Source: Hirundichthys speculiger
Lineage: Eukaryota; Chordata; Actinopteri; Beloniformes; Exocoetidae
Direction of reading: 5' to 3'
DNA: 64,000 nt
Assembly: GCA_018398805.1 (NCBI GenBank)
Contig: JAGFBZ010000695.1
Coordinates: 62,001 to 126,000, forward strand
Shown: one piece after another, positions 47,111 to 61,100 of the stretch
How the letters are laid out: each line of letters begins with the position of its first letter
How positions within the stretch are numbered: the stretch's first letter is position 1
Position numbers and translations under genes: made by a program
The notes under the pieces: generated by a model
Database searches by the model: none
Told to the model about the DNA's origin: nothing
Seen by the model: the letters and a program-made list of their open reading frames with translations, nothing else

Positions 47111-50100
47111 AAATGCTTTTTTTCTTACATATTTGATGAAGTTACCTGAGATATAAAATTACATGACAGTGTGATACTATCCACTTCATAACAAAAGTCC
47201 ATAACAAGAGAGATTAATAACAGTCATTAAGAAGGTGCTGAGGGAGAGCTGTCTTCCTCCACCCTTAACTAACGACAGTCTGGCCTTTTTTGAGGTCTCA
47301 GTTTTCTTGTCAATCTTTATGCCTGTGTTCTTTTGCCTTTTTCCATCATAATGGATAAAAGCATCCCTTCCGAAGTTATGTTGCATTCAATGAAACACAA
47401 CAAACAAGCACAAATGAGAAAAAGAACAAAAAAAAAAAGATACAACAAGAAAAGTACATTTTGCAAGCACTGTTCCAATGAAAGATTCCAGGTTAAATTA
47501 GATTTCCTCTCATCTGTAAATATAGTGTGGCCTGGAAATCATTTTCTTCTGGCATTCTGAATAAATTAATGGATGGAAAATATCCCAGTTTTGTCCCACT
47601 GGTGTGCTCATCCCTGTCAAGCACAATATCTGAGATGTGCTGCCTATGCCTTTAAATTATGGTTCAATGGCATGATAACAATAGTGGATTGGAGGTGCAA
47701 AACTTAGTAAATCTGCCATAATAGATTAATTTCATAATTCTCTCCTGGGATTGAATGCCCTGAAATGGAAGTTCACATTAAAACATGTGCATCAAGGCCA
47801 CGCAGAAAAATCATGTGTCCACACCAGTTTGCCATTGTACTTTTTTTAATTATTGGATACAATACTTACTTTTTAAAGACAAAAAAATTGTTTGCACCAG
47901 GTAAAAGATCAAAAGAAATCCTTCTTTAAGTCACATCCAACAAAATAAATAAATAAAATTCCCAAGATTTACAATTCTTGTTCCTAGATTTGGGAACTGT
48001 AATTTTGTCTGAAATGATGGCGTAAAATAAGCCAGTACTAATTCATTGTTTTTTTAAACCAGTTATTTGATCTAGTCTGAGTCCAACTAACCAAGAAAAA
48101 AATGAATATAAAAAATAGAGGGAAATGGAGACAGAGGAAAATAAATTCAGACCCAATATAAACTTTCCCACTTCTCATGTTTTTTTCAGTGGTGGCTACT
48201 GGATTGGAGTGGTCGTGGCACATAGTTTCCTAAGAAAAGCCGTTCTTCTACATTGTATCTCTGTAAACATCAGACCATATTAGGGGCAACAAAGAAGAGC
48301 AGTGGAGGGTGATGGGGTGCTTTTGACGAGCATTATGGGCTGAGGGAGGAGAACCCCCTGCTGGGTGGCCTCTGCTGTCGTAACCTTTAATTACAGCTCG
48401 GTTGACAGGATTGCAGATGGTCCATCTGAGGAGGGATTAAAGGAACAGAATTGTACACATCCTCTCTGAATCTGTCTCCATCTTTTCAGCTCCTGTCTAG
48501 CTCTTTGACTCTTGCTCTCCCCCGATCCTTTAACATTTATTTAGTTTGTCATGACTCTTACTCTGCATTTACCCTTCATTCAACTGACCTTGATCAAATG
48601 GAATTCAAAGTTTTGGAGGGCACATTTTTAAAGTGATTGTGTGATCTTTGTTGGATTAGTATTATCAGAAGATAAAAAAAATCTGCAGATATTAAAGATG
48701 TAGTTATATATGTTGTCATGCTTTCCAGTTATATATAAAAAAAAAACAAATCCTCGTTCACATCCAACGTTTTATGTTAAGGCAGAAAGACATCACCACT
48801 AATCTGAAATCATTTTTTTGCTGCTCATCAATCTGGTCAGAGTTACCATACCATTTCCAAACCAACACTTCACATCCTTCTATACTGACAAAGGTCAACC
48901 ACAATTGGACAATATTCAAGATACTTTCAAAAAAGAATGTTGCATCCGAACATTTCAGGAGACTTTTGGAACAATGTAGATTTAGAGAGACAACATAAAG
49001 GAGGAGGTGTTTAGTCATAATATTCAACATTTGGCATATCAGCATAAAACGCATACTGACCATCTTGATGATGGTAGGGTGACAGTTTGGGCTTGTTTTG
49101 CCTTTGACACTTCAATGAGTTGAACATTAAATCCAACTGAAATCAAACTGAAGCAAATTCGTGAAGAAGAGCGCACCAGAATTCCTCTGGAGTGGTATGA
49201 GAGAGTGATAACATCATGCCAAAGTGATTACATCAGTGTTTTTGCTGGTTAACATGATTCCAAAAGCTACTGAGTCAAGGCATGCACTTGGTTTTCCACA
49301 CACTGCTTCTACTTTTTAGTGCTTTGGTTAAATAAATTATGACACAGTTTGATAAGTCACGTGTTACTTTTAATCCGCAGTTGTATTAACCTCAATTTTA
49401 AAATTTTTGTAAGTAACTGGAAAGGATAATGATAAGCTTTCCGTAATTACTGTTTCCGAAGAGGTCTTAATTCAATAATCATAAATTTAACAGTCTAGTA
49501 ATAAATCTGTGTATTAATCTGGTATTTTGCAAGATTCTCACTGATAGCTGTAGATGTGGAATTTCAACCAGCTGAACAATATATGCTGTTGTATGATGGG
49601 AGGTTTTAATGCACCTGAAAACCTCCCATATAAACATCCCATACCTTTTTGCATTTGTGGGATGCTGAAGCTGGTAGAAGTCACCTGACAGTGACACAAG
49701 GATAGAGGACCACTTTAATGAAGCTGGATCGAGACAACAGACTGCACTTGGATAATGGTATGCATTTGTCTCTTTAAGTTACATACAAATGTGAATAGGG
49801 ACAGAGAGGGAATGCAGTAAAGACAGGAAAAGAAAAGAGGATAAAGAGAAAGACTCAGGAGAGAAATTGAGAGGAAACGCTAATGAGAAAGAGGAGGGCA
49901 ATCATTTCTTCAAGTGATTGCAAAGATGAGGGATAATTTATCATGAACGTGCGCTTAGCTTCCTTTGACTTGGATGCACTAGCTTCGGCCCACGAGTGTT
50001 TCTCAATAAATTGCTAGAATTGCAATTTGCTCCCCCAGTTTTATGCAAATGGTCCTGCTGGCTAGCTCCTAATTCATAGATTGCATTCAATGGCGGCTCA

Positions 50101-52295
50101 CAAAATGATTGCCCCATAATTAATGACTCATTCCCAGTTTTTTGTTGGTTTTCCCCCACTTATTGCTATTGACAATTTAAAACTCTAAGAGGTAAATGAG
50201 CAATGAAAAACACAAAACTGATTTTTTTAAAAAAGCACATAATATTAAAAAAAACATCAAAATAACCTAGTCATAGTACAGAAAACCAGTCAAAGTATGA
50301 ATAATATGTCAACTATCCACATGTAAACATATCCACACCTAATACACAGTGGAGTGTAATAAACACAGCAGTGATGCACTACAAACAAATTTACAGATTG
50401 TGAAATGATCCATCGAAGCAAATGGAATTATAGCATCTGTGGTTTATGTGCTTTCAGGGCTCAAGGGGCAGGTTAGATTGCTATATGACATGTAGCTATT
50501 ATTGCTTTCTGTTCATACAGCTAAACACATTAACATGTACTCAAAAGCATGCAACTCATAAAGCATACAAGAATTTGATTTTGTCACTGTAATTCAACAT
50601 TAAACATTTAGGCTGTTCCCAAATATAGTTACAACCCATCTATAAACTTTTGGGAAAAATGATCAAATCAGTGCAGAGGCTAATATGAGTGTAGCATACT
50701 GGTTTTTCAATCCCTTTCCCACATAATTAGTTGCCTTGCTTTAAATGACATTAGCAAACATTTAAAGTCTGTCTGGGCAAAAAGCCAGTCGTGTCCCACA
50801 TATTTTCAGAGCCATACAGGAATAAGCACCAAGCAGCCTACAATAGCAAAAGGTCCAAACAGAAATTATATTATTATGCCTCTCAGTAAATATCATCCTT
50901 CCTTCTGAATAGCACCCTTCAGTGATAACCTGCCTGCTGAAGGCAGCTGCTTGACACACATATGCACAAATACACACATTAATACAAATGTTGCTCCAAG
51001 TGTGCACACATGCACTCACATACAGCTGAGTGAAAAATCCACAGTGGACATGATGGGAATGCAGACAGACAGCCATGTGTAAAAGTGCCTATCCATCCAT
51101 CCATTCACCCGTCCACTTATCCAACCATCCATTTGCTCATCCGTCCATCTGTCTGCCAATTCATTTATTGGTCTGCTATCTGCCTGCTCTTCCATTCATC
51201 AAACCTGGTTTTGAATTTGAATTAGGGACTGAGGCAACACCAAGTATCTTGAATAACACAGAAGATTTTGACATAATTTAGGTGACATGAAAATATTTTC
51301 TCTTTTTTTTTGACTGTTTACAATTACACTTTACAGTCTTAATTGCTGTTTTCACTTGGCTCCCTATGCAAGTTCTGCAATGTTAAACATAGACGGTTGA
51401 ATAAAAAAGAATTTAAAGTCAAAATAAAACATGTTTTTAAAACAAAAAATAAATCACATAACCACTATGAATATACAGTGTGTCAGCAAAGAGATATCTG
51501 TACACTTGTTTTTATATCTGTTGACACATCATCATCACACATGCACAACAGCTAACCTGCTTACAGTCAAGGTCAGAAGGCTGTAATATAGTTGAGCATA
51601 TTGGATCAAACTAAGAGAGGTTATGCAAATAAGACCCTTGCAATTAAACCAAATTCATGTATAATACATCAAGCCTGTTCACTTGTCTATGTATGTGTGC
51701 AAGCATGTGTGTGGATGAATGTCAGCCTGCAGTTTTATATCCTTGGGCCTAAAAGAGGCGTGGTCATTATTCATTACTCCAACTATGGTATTGACATGAT
51801 AAATGAAGCATTTTCAAGCTTCTGCAAGACAACCTAAAGAATATTGGAGATTTCACAATTTTAGCAAGGCCAGTGTTCTCATCATTCAGCAACCTCCTGG
51901 TATATGATCTTCTTTTATGGAAAGTTTATTTGGAATTTCCATTTATCAAAACTCCTAATATTCAAGAATTGAAAAATATGTGTAGTATATAGTTTGGATG
52001 GATGGATATGCCATTGTTAATAATGTCAATTTAAACCATCAGATCTGCTGAAATAGGACAAGAACATTTGCCCAAGCCTGTTAAAAATTGGAGAGAACAC
52101 ATATACTCACTTCTGTGTCCTTTCTGTTTGTCTGTGTGAATAAAAGAGCAGTCTCGAATGTCTGAACTGTGTCTTTGCTCAAAACCTTGGAAGATGAATT
52201 CCTATAGTGCCTACTAATCAAGAATTAATGTCTAATACAGGCTTACTTCAGCCAAAACACTCCATCTTTAATATAGTCTTTGTGAGGGCTTTTTT
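47111..52295. other. No gene recognised; candidate conserved stretches
   Basis: Contains enhancer-like sequence near 48240-48440 and 49920-50165, an imperfect CCAT-type tetranucleotide array near 51090-51150, and T runs. No coding or repeat-family feature could be supported. Confidence 0.4.
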
Positions 52296-52438
52296 TTTTG
52301 GCACCAGTGGCCTTTATTCACAGTGGAGGTGGACAGGGGTTGGGGGGGGGGGGGGTTGCACAGGCTGGGAGTCTCAAACCTACAACTGCAGATTGGAGCT
52401 CTGTACATGCTAACCACTGCACCACCGGGGCGGCCCAA
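52296..52438 (-). mobile_element. tRNA-like SINE, short
   Basis: The minus strand reads CCGCCCCGGTGGTGCAGTGG (A-box-like), TTAGCATGTACAGAGC and TAGGTTTGAGACTCCC (B-box-like), then a G/C run (52342-52355) and GTGAATAAAGGCCACTGG. Family unknown. Confidence 0.5.
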
Positions 52439-52544
52439 CATGGCCCAATACTGGTCTTTATTTTGAAATCCAGTGGACCCATGTAAAGCTTTTTGAATGT
52501 TTCCTTCAGTTCTTTTGATTTGTCAACACAAATATGAAATGAAA

Positions 52545-52597
52545 ATGAAATGAAATGAAAAATACTTTATTTATCCCATGAAGGGAAATTCAATAAA
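52545..52597. repeat. Dispersed repeat fragment (CTTTATTTATCCC type)
   Basis: ATACTTTATTTATCCCATGAAGGGAAATTCAA is a motif common in teleost repeats; a related form lies inside hAT A near 19087. Confidence 0.5.
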
Positions 52598-55500
52598 TAT
52601 AAATATAAACACTTGCTTTTTTTTTTTTTTTTGGCTTTACAATTACTATCTCTGAATGATTATTTTTTTTTTATTTAACACATAACCACCCACACTCACA
52701 CACACAGGCACACACAAAGTGAGAGACAGAGAGGGGGATTCAGGTTGGGTTATAGAAGTATTGGTAGATCTTTTGTGTGGCTCTCTTCTTCTCTTCTGAA
52801 CAGATGTTAGTTCACAAGCATTCGTGGCTGGTGAAAATCAGTCGGGGTAAAATATAGTTGTGGGAAGTATCACTTAAGTCTTTTATAATTTACACATGAA
52901 CTATCAGTACGTTATTATCTAATTTCCAGCAATTCCATCTGAGGAAAAAAAGTGCCTTCAAATGGATATGAAAAAAACTATTTTCTATTATTTAAGTCCA
53001 TGAAGTGAAAAATGTTGATAAAATGCAGTGCGAATAGTTATTGCTAATATTTATAGTGACATTAATGAGAAAGAAAAAAAATATTTCAGATAGGAAATAC
53101 ACTGTAAGATAATGAGATAAAATACAACACAAAAACAGATTGCTGCTGTATCCTGAACATAGTATTCTTATTTACAGACTTCACCTGCTATGTTCCTGTC
53201 TGTCTGTCTGTCTCACTGTAATCATGCTCATCCTCTTTTGGGGTGACCCAAACCCTCCCATCCCCATTTGCCCCTGAAATCTTTATGGACCTTGAGCTTG
53301 TTGTCATGGAAACAAGGAGTAGGCCTGCCACATGGTTCCCCCTTTTGAATACAATTAACATGCAGACTGATTTATCTTCTTTTTTTTTCCATAGGAGGCG
53401 GTGCAAATGGGGTAAAGTGTTGTTAGATAATTGGAGCAAGAAAAAAAAGTGTCTGAAAAAAAAAAAAGCAGCGGAAATGAAAATGAGTTAGCAGTTGTCT
53501 TTGAATGCGTCTGAATTTTGAGGAATGACAGGATCTAGATCTTATGAGGAGATAAATGGTTGGGACGAATGAGCTGATGTGAGGAATGGGGATGAAAGTG
53601 GTTGAAAAATGGATAATGTGATTTTATATTAATCCAGCTCTTTGCAAAAATAGTTTTTAGTTGTTGTTTTTGTTTTTGTCTTTTCATTTTAGAAATGTGT
53701 CAGTTGTAAAAGACTGATTTTTCTTAGGTTGTGAATGTACATACAATAGAATAGAAATTAAAACATAAATAATTTGATTGCTAACGAAAGAACTAAAATA
53801 GAAAGAACTAAATAAATGAAGAAAAAAAACAAAGCTCCAGTTTTAGTCAGCATTCTGTTTTCTTATACTCTTTAGGTTTTAGTCCCCCAGTTTTTTCCCT
53901 CATGTCTCATATGTGAATATATGTCTTATATGTCTCTATAAAATATACCAGCCCAGATGAGCCTTTCTCAGACGAAACATGAGAATCTTTAAGCTGCACC
54001 AGAGTACTTGATCTTACAGGGGGGACCATGACACCAAGGAGGAAGAATCAGCAAGAACATTAGAAGAAGAAAAGAGGGAACATAAAGAGAAGTGAGAATT
54101 ACTGAAATGGAGAGATGGGGAGAAAGACAGAAGCGGGAATGGAGCCAGGTGACAGCCATGCAGATGCAGTCGGGTGGAAAGAGCCAAACGCTGGAGCCAA
54201 TTAATTCTCCCCACATGTTTTCAGACAAAAGCCCATGCACTTGACCCTTCTCTGAGCTGATGCAAGAGAGGGAAGGGTGTGGGCAATGAGGGGGGTAAGG
54301 GGTGTGGTGACAAACTGTAGACGTTCGATAGAGTAAGAAGATGAAGGGCCTAGTAGAGCGCGATGGAAGAGGGCTGACAAGAAAATAGAGAAGTAAGCAA
54401 AGCACAGGCAGTGATGAGAGACAAGGGGGGTGGGAGAAGATAAGGTGGGGAAAATGTAAGCTTGTGGATGTGAAAGGAAAAAAAAGCGAGTGCGGTGGAG
54501 GCATGAGAACTGTAATATATAATATATAAAGCCAGGATTTCAAAAATAAAAATGTATCTCTGCTTGGTGTGCTTGGTGTGGCATTTGATTTTCTGCTGCT
54601 TAGGTGACTATTAACACTGGAGATGACGGCGTACCACTGCCACAATTATTGTTTTGATTTATTTTATTGTTTTTGTTGTTTTATTAGTTTGTTACAGTGA
54701 CCATCTACTGGATTAAAAATATAAATTTCAAGAAATTGATGACTGCAACTTAATCAAAATAAGTCGGAAGAAGGCTTGTATATTAACTTGTTAGAAACTT
54801 TTCCTTTTAATTATTTTTTTTTTCTTCATTTGGAGACAAATTGTTGCAGATTCATGACAGGTAGCCTATCTCGTAGTTCTCACTGAATATGAGATTTCAG
54901 CTCCTCTACAGTCTATGGTCATTTTTAAAGGTGGACAGCCTGGAACTGCAGGTAGGTCTTCAAAAACTGTGTATGAAACCACACTGCTGTGAGTTATGCA
55001 GAATAAGGTCTGCTGCTGAAATAAAACACAGACCCTCCAGCCAAAGATGTTTCTCTGATGCTGATTTATTTTTCCTCACAAGTCCAAGACATACCTCTGC
55101 ATCCATGTGATCACCTTTCACTCAAATGTAAATTGCACATGCTAGTGGCACCGATGCACCCCCATGTCATAAATGCTGACTTATGTTTTCCTGATAACAG
55201 CCTTGATGGTCTTCTTAATCTTTAGAATGTACAGTCATGGGGAATAGAAAGTACAACATATTTACATTCTAAGGTTTTAAATATTAGGACATAAAAATAA
55301 TTATAGAGTGTTTTTCAGGTTGTACAATTACGGCAACATCTTACATATTAAACATCAATATATACTGTACAAAAACTAAACTAAAATGCAGAACCCCCTG
55401 TGTAAATAAAACCTAAGTAGACCACATGATTTAACAGCTTGTAAAGGCCCCTTTAGCAGCATTAAGATGAAGTCATCAATTCTGTGATGTCTCTCACATC

Positions 55501-56313
55501 ATTGTCAGCAGTTGCGCAGTAGAATTTAGTATAAACTAAAGCAGATTTATTGTACTTTTAGCTGAGAGGGGAGCATTACAATAGTCTTGCTGGCTCATTA
55601 TTAAACCACACATTAGTTCCTCTGTGTTTAGAGAAAGGAGAGGTATTCAGTAGATACTAAAATTACTATTCTTGCAGTGACTCAAAAGTACTTGAAATTA
55701 AGAATTGTTATGAAGCAAAAATGTATTTTGACTTGAACTTGAAAAGTCTAAGTGAACTGTCTTACACCTTAAAGATTCACAGCCCTAACAAATTCATTGT
55801 TGTTCTTCCTTTCAAATCCTTTTTTTTCTTTACTCTCATGTATCGTTTTCTGTGACAAAGAAAAGGGAAAGACATGCTATCAACAATGATTTGAAGAGAA
55901 AATCCTGTCATTTGATTGTCTGATAGACTGCTTCCCTCGACCTCCACATGTTCAACACCCCATGTCAGCTACATCTCAGTGGGACAATTGGCTGAAACAG
56001 TTACTTTAATGGTGGAGGCAATCTGCTGCTGGAGATGTCATTAGGAGGCACATAAGAGCACACCATTGAGCAGAGAGTGCTTTACTAGAAGGGCTCTTTT
56101 TTTTCCGTCTTGCTTCTCTCCAAAAGTGGATATCTTGATATAAAAAAAAAAAAAATGCATTATTAATTTTCAGTAACACAATATTATTCTAAAAAAGGGA
56201 GGGGGTTGGGTTTCTTTTCTTTTTCCATTCAAAAACACACATGAGGATCCATTGATAAAAAGTTGGACATTCCATATGGAATGAAATTATTATTGTAAAA
56301 TTTGACTTTATTG
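52598..56313. other. No gene recognised
   Basis: Contains T runs, CTGT repeats (53198-53214), an RFX-type X-box-like site at 53300-53313 and a purine-rich block (54000-54500). The long minus-strand frame over that block is low in complexity. The stretch 55860-56060 looks enhancer-like. Confidence 0.4.
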
Positions 56314-56323
56314 TACTGAGTAA

Positions 56324-56645
56324 GGCAGCATGGCTGCTTGGTGGTTAGCACTGTTGCGTCGGAGCAAGAAGGTCGGCAGGAGCCTTTCTGTGTGGAGTTT
56401 GCATGTTCTCTCTGTGCTTGTGTGGGTTTCCTCCGGGTACTCCAGCTTCCTCCCAACTGGTGGATCTGAATTGCCTGTAGGAGTGATTGTGAGTGTGTAT
56501 GGTTGTTTGTCTGTATGTGGCCCTGTGATGGACTGGCAACCTGTCCAGGGTGTAGCCCTGCCGTTCGCCCGAAGAGCTGGGATAGGCTCCAGCAGATCCC
56601 CGTGACCCTGCAGAGGATTAAGCGTGTATAGATAATGGATGGATC
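56324..56645 (+). mobile_element. Full-length tRNA-derived SINE with L2-like tail
   Basis: Same family as 32449-32805, opposite orientation. The A-box region is GCTTGGTGGTTAGCACTG; GTGTGGAGTTTGCATG and GTGGGTTTCCTCCGGGTACT follow. The tail reads CCCTGCAGAGGATTAAGCG and ends GATAATGGATGGATC. Perfect 10-bp target duplication TACTGAGTAA (56314-56323 and 56646-56655). The B box is degraded (GGTCGGCAGGAGCC). Confidence 0.88.
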
Positions 56646-56655
56646 TACTGAGTAA

Positions 56656-58068
56656 CAAAAATGATAACATGGTACAACATAAACCTGCTGAAGCACATTT
56701 ACATTATGCCTACATTCTTCAGTCCTTGATTTAGACTTGTTCTTGATTTGCAAAAATGAAAATTGTAAATCAATAAAAAAAAAAAAGAAAAGAAAAACAA
56801 AACTGCAACAATCAAAACATTTGCATTTGTTAAAAAGGAAGCTATGCTGTCATGATGTAAAATAAGCCTGCGGAGACAAGGGGTTCTGAACTGTAGTTGT
56901 ATTTCAGCTAGCTTACAGCATCATGTTCTTGAGATAATTTATTGGAAATGTCATCTAATCATTAACAAAATGAACAAATCTCACAGTTAATGATAGATAG
57001 TTGGGAGATATGTTGAGCTCTGAAAAGCCTTTCCATTACTCACATGCATGTACCTACTCGCCAGTCAAAACAAATAAATAATACATAATTCAGTGACTTC
57101 CTAGTCACACTTATCCTCAAGGTTAAAATAAATGTCAAAACATAAACATCAAGATCAGTTTCAAATGCAATATGATAATACATAAGTAAGAATGTTTTGA
57201 ATTAATAGCTGAGCTTTGGATCGGGGACCATATGGTGTGCACATTAACTATATCACACACCATTTTATTACTACCCCCTCTTCTTGGATGAGGTTAAAGT
57301 ACTTAGATAGAGCAGTGCTCTGGAGTGTGTCCCTTATGGCATACTGCCATGCAGTTGGAGGCCAAAATGATGTCTGGTTAATTTGGCTGCACTCTAGTAA
57401 ACACCTATGTTGATGTGTCCCTAGAAGTCATGATTTTTAGAGGTGAGATTTACAACATAAACAGAAATAAAGAGTTAAGAAATGTGCATTATATTGCATA
57501 AACTCTGGTCTGGTATCTAGGATTTTTTTCTTGGTGAGTAAATACTAATTTTTCCACCAAAAAAAAAAAAAATCTGAGATGAGATAAATTGTGGATGAAT
57601 GTGGATGTAATTTCATTTCCATTAGAGTAGTCAGAGATTTATTGTAAAACTAATTATATGCATAAGAAAATAATTAAATGCCCTGTTCAGGGATTGCGGG
57701 TTTGAAGCTTGTACTGTCAGCGATGGAGTATAAGCTGGACTACGAAAAAGCCTTTCTGTCACGGGGCCAAAAGCAAACAAGATTTTACCTAAACCATTCC
57801 TACCATTACCTAACAGTTCTATCCAACACAGTACTGACCCAACTGAGCATATTGTTCCACTGAATAGTGTCATTACATCCATCCAATTTATACTGCCACT
57901 TCATTCTGTTCAAGATCCAGTCGATCCCAGCTGGGAGTCTGTACCAGCTGCCATTTGGACCAGAAGCCTGGTACATCACGAGGCCAGCAAAAAAGTTAAC
58001 AATAAACACTCACACCTATTATAATAAGTATAAAAGTCGATCAATCAACTTTTATACCAACTTCATTA
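56656..58068. other. No gene recognised
   Basis: AT-rich. A small hairpin (GTATAAAAGT ... ACTTTTATAC) lies at 58027-58056. Confidence 0.4.
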
Positions 58069-58160
58069 AAGGTGAGGTAGGAGATCTCCTTCCGACTTTC
58101 TTTTTTTTTTCCCTAAAATACCTGAAATTATTTTTACACACTGATAGCAAACAATTTAAT
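58069..58160 (+). mobile_element. Left-end fragment of an AAGGTGGGGTAGG-type MITE
   Basis: TAAAGGTGAGGTAGGAGATC resembles the left terminus of the complete MITE at 43927. The right terminus was not found. Confidence 0.5.
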
Positions 58161-61100
58161 GGTCTCACATCAAAACAAAAATATTAATCACTTGTAGAAT
58201 TCCATTACTGTGTGAGACCCAAGCAAAGTTATTGAATATTTGCCCTGGTTGCATCAGGAAGTATTCAGTGTAAAACTTGCGCCAAGTTTCTAATGACGAT
58301 CATGCCGCTGTGTTGGGCCACCATGTGTTACAATTACAAAGAAAGGTCTGACATCCAGCAAAGCCTGACCACATGGTTTTTTAAACCAAGAAACCTAAAA
58401 ATGAATCAAACCCCCAGCAGGCTTTGCAGGATTCATTATTTTACAACCAGGTGTGAAAATGATGTCACAGGCACTGGCATCTCACTGGGCACGAACCTCC
58501 AAAACACAGCAGGGATCCCTGCTGACGTACGTCTTTCCTCCCTTCGATTGCTCTCTCTCTAAACCTTTCCAGCCAAGTCTCAAAAATGGTTCTGACCCTA
58601 CAACTGGCAAGAAGTAACTTCAGCCCAGATCAGCATGCCTAGCCAACAGCTGAGGGGATGCCACCCAACGCCGTCTACAAAAAAATTCTGGTTACGAAGA
58701 ACCAGTCATCACCTCTCGTCACAATGGCTGGCCAACAGTGACCTGCGGACACATTGCCGTGAAAAAGTGGTACTGGACCCGGCCTGACGACATGACTGCT
58801 CCAGACATATTGAAGGAGGACAACGTGGCTGCATCATGACACTGCGCCCTTCATCCCTCCCCCAGGAGACAGAGAAAGTGAGAGAAACCACCACAGCAGA
58901 TCTCCTCGAACATCACAACACCTTCAATCGCTTACAGAGAAACTGAAAAGTAAGAGGCTTGTGTCTGGCTAGAGATAGTTAGCTCATTAAACTTGTTTTC
59001 CTGTTTTGATTTGTTATTTTGCTTGGTCAGTTTTATTATGCATTTATGGCTTCACCTTTCATGCTCCTGGGTGGGAAGCCGTGGGGCGGTTACAGGTACT
59101 GGCAATGAGAAATCACCCCAGTTTATTTGTACTCTCTTTCTTCACCTCTTCTACTAACTACACTACACACTCATCAGCTTCGATTATCAGCAGTAGAGGA
59201 CTCCTGTGCTGTCCCCAGCCATCTCAGGCGTGACTAGTCACCACGTGATCTTGTCCCCTTCTAGTAGTTACCACGTGGGTTGGCAGCCATCTTGATCATG
59301 AGGGTCAGGACACCATGTGACCTCGCCAGCTATCTTGTGGCTCCTAGCCCCTAGCTGTGTCAGCCACTGTTGTAGTCCATCACCACCACTTGGGTTGGGA
59401 GCCATCTTGTTCACTTAGACATGCGCACACACATACATACATACATCTACATTTTCTCTGACACATATAAATATATGCTTGACATTTTCATCCTATTTCA
59501 TCCTTGTTCGCTTATTGTTTAGTTGGCATCTCGTTTAGTAGATCTCTCTTGAATCCAAGATTTTTGTTCATCTTTAATACTTTTGTTAATGAATCCTGAT
59601 ATATTCCAATGAGAAAAGTTATTTGTGGTTATTTTGAAGGTCTGTGCTCAAACTTGTTCCTTCTCTGTTGCTCTATAACGCCACACCTGGTCACAGGCTG
59701 GTATCATAGAACAACAACCATTTTGAGACTGATTGTGCCATTTAGTCTTTTTTTTCCTGATTATCAGGTGATGCTTAGTTTTCATTTATTAATTTTGTTA
59801 ATACATTTCTTGTGTTATTAAAAATGAGTACTCTTTACCCCAACAGCTGTGTCGACCCTGAACGGAGAGCAGCCAGAATGGATGTAATGGCTTGTCTGTT
59901 CTTCAGGGAACAGGCATGGCCCGTCCATGTGCTTTGGAGGCCGGTCTGTAGGAAGGGGGCTTTTTGTTTTTTTTAGTTGTGTTTTTTTTTTTTTTTTTTT
60001 TTTTAACAATTTTGCTGATTCTTCTAGTTATTCCAACATCTGCTACCCAACCTTTAAATCATGACTCCAGTATCTGTATTCATGATGATCCTAACCCTAA
60101 CACCAGCACATTAGCACATTTAGTGCCATTTAGCTATTGCACTGTCAGGTAGCTTTCTAATTTTTCTGCCTTCATCACACACATGCACCTTCCCTGGCTG
60201 CCAGATTTGAAGAACAACTTGAGCTATTTCCTTAAACCTCATAGGAGTGAAGAGATTAAGAAGATAAAGAAAAACTAGATACATTCTGTGAAGTCAAAAT
60301 TAATTTTCACACAACACCACAACTGAGTACTTTGCAACTACTTATGAAACCTGAGTTATGTAAGGTGGAAGTGATGGGTTCACATGGCTTTATCGCAGTT
60401 GTTTATATATATTTTCAAACTGAGACTACTAGAATTACACTTCATGTTTTGATTTAGTGAATAACTTTTGTATACAGTACTGTAAATGTAGGGATACTAT
60501 GCCAGATGCTAGAGGACGACACAAACTTGGAGAACCAGAGTTACTGTATATACAGTCAGTGCAATGATATTGTGTGTAGGCTTACAATGATCAAGACTTT
60601 AATCTTTTGGAAAGAGTTTGATTTCTTCTCCACTCTTCTTTACAATTTCTTTCTCTGTCACTGTCTCTCAGTGTGGGGCTACAGCATTCTATCATAACTT
60701 ATTCACTTATTCTCTGGGAACATCTTGCTTCAAGTATGACACATCATCCATCAGTGTCACAGGCAAAGTTGTAACTTAGATGCTCCATCACTGAACCACT
60801 GTCAGAAAGGGGTCAACAGAAGTCCATGTTCAAATCCCCAAACCCATTTTACACATACCCACACATATATACACAAATATAGTAAAGTGATGTCTTTCTT
60901 GGATATATCAGTTCACTGGGGAAACTTTTCTGCAATAAAAGAGTATATATTTATAGTCTTTATTTGGGCCAGAAAATCAACCATTCCATATGGGATAGAT
61001 GAAATAGGCTCACAGCCCTACATTATTTCAGGCTCCTCTCCTTAAACATTAAGATATTGCTTCTTTTTTTTTCCTCACTCTTTGGAGTGCGATACACAGT

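Noticed and set aside
53989..54645. Longest open frame in the window (218 codons, minus strand)
   Set aside because: It lies over a purine-rich plus strand, so the protein is a low-complexity mix of Ser, Pro, Leu and Phe with no domain and no splice context.
56229..56753. 174-codon minus-strand frame
   Set aside because: It is the antisense of the SINE at 56324-56645.
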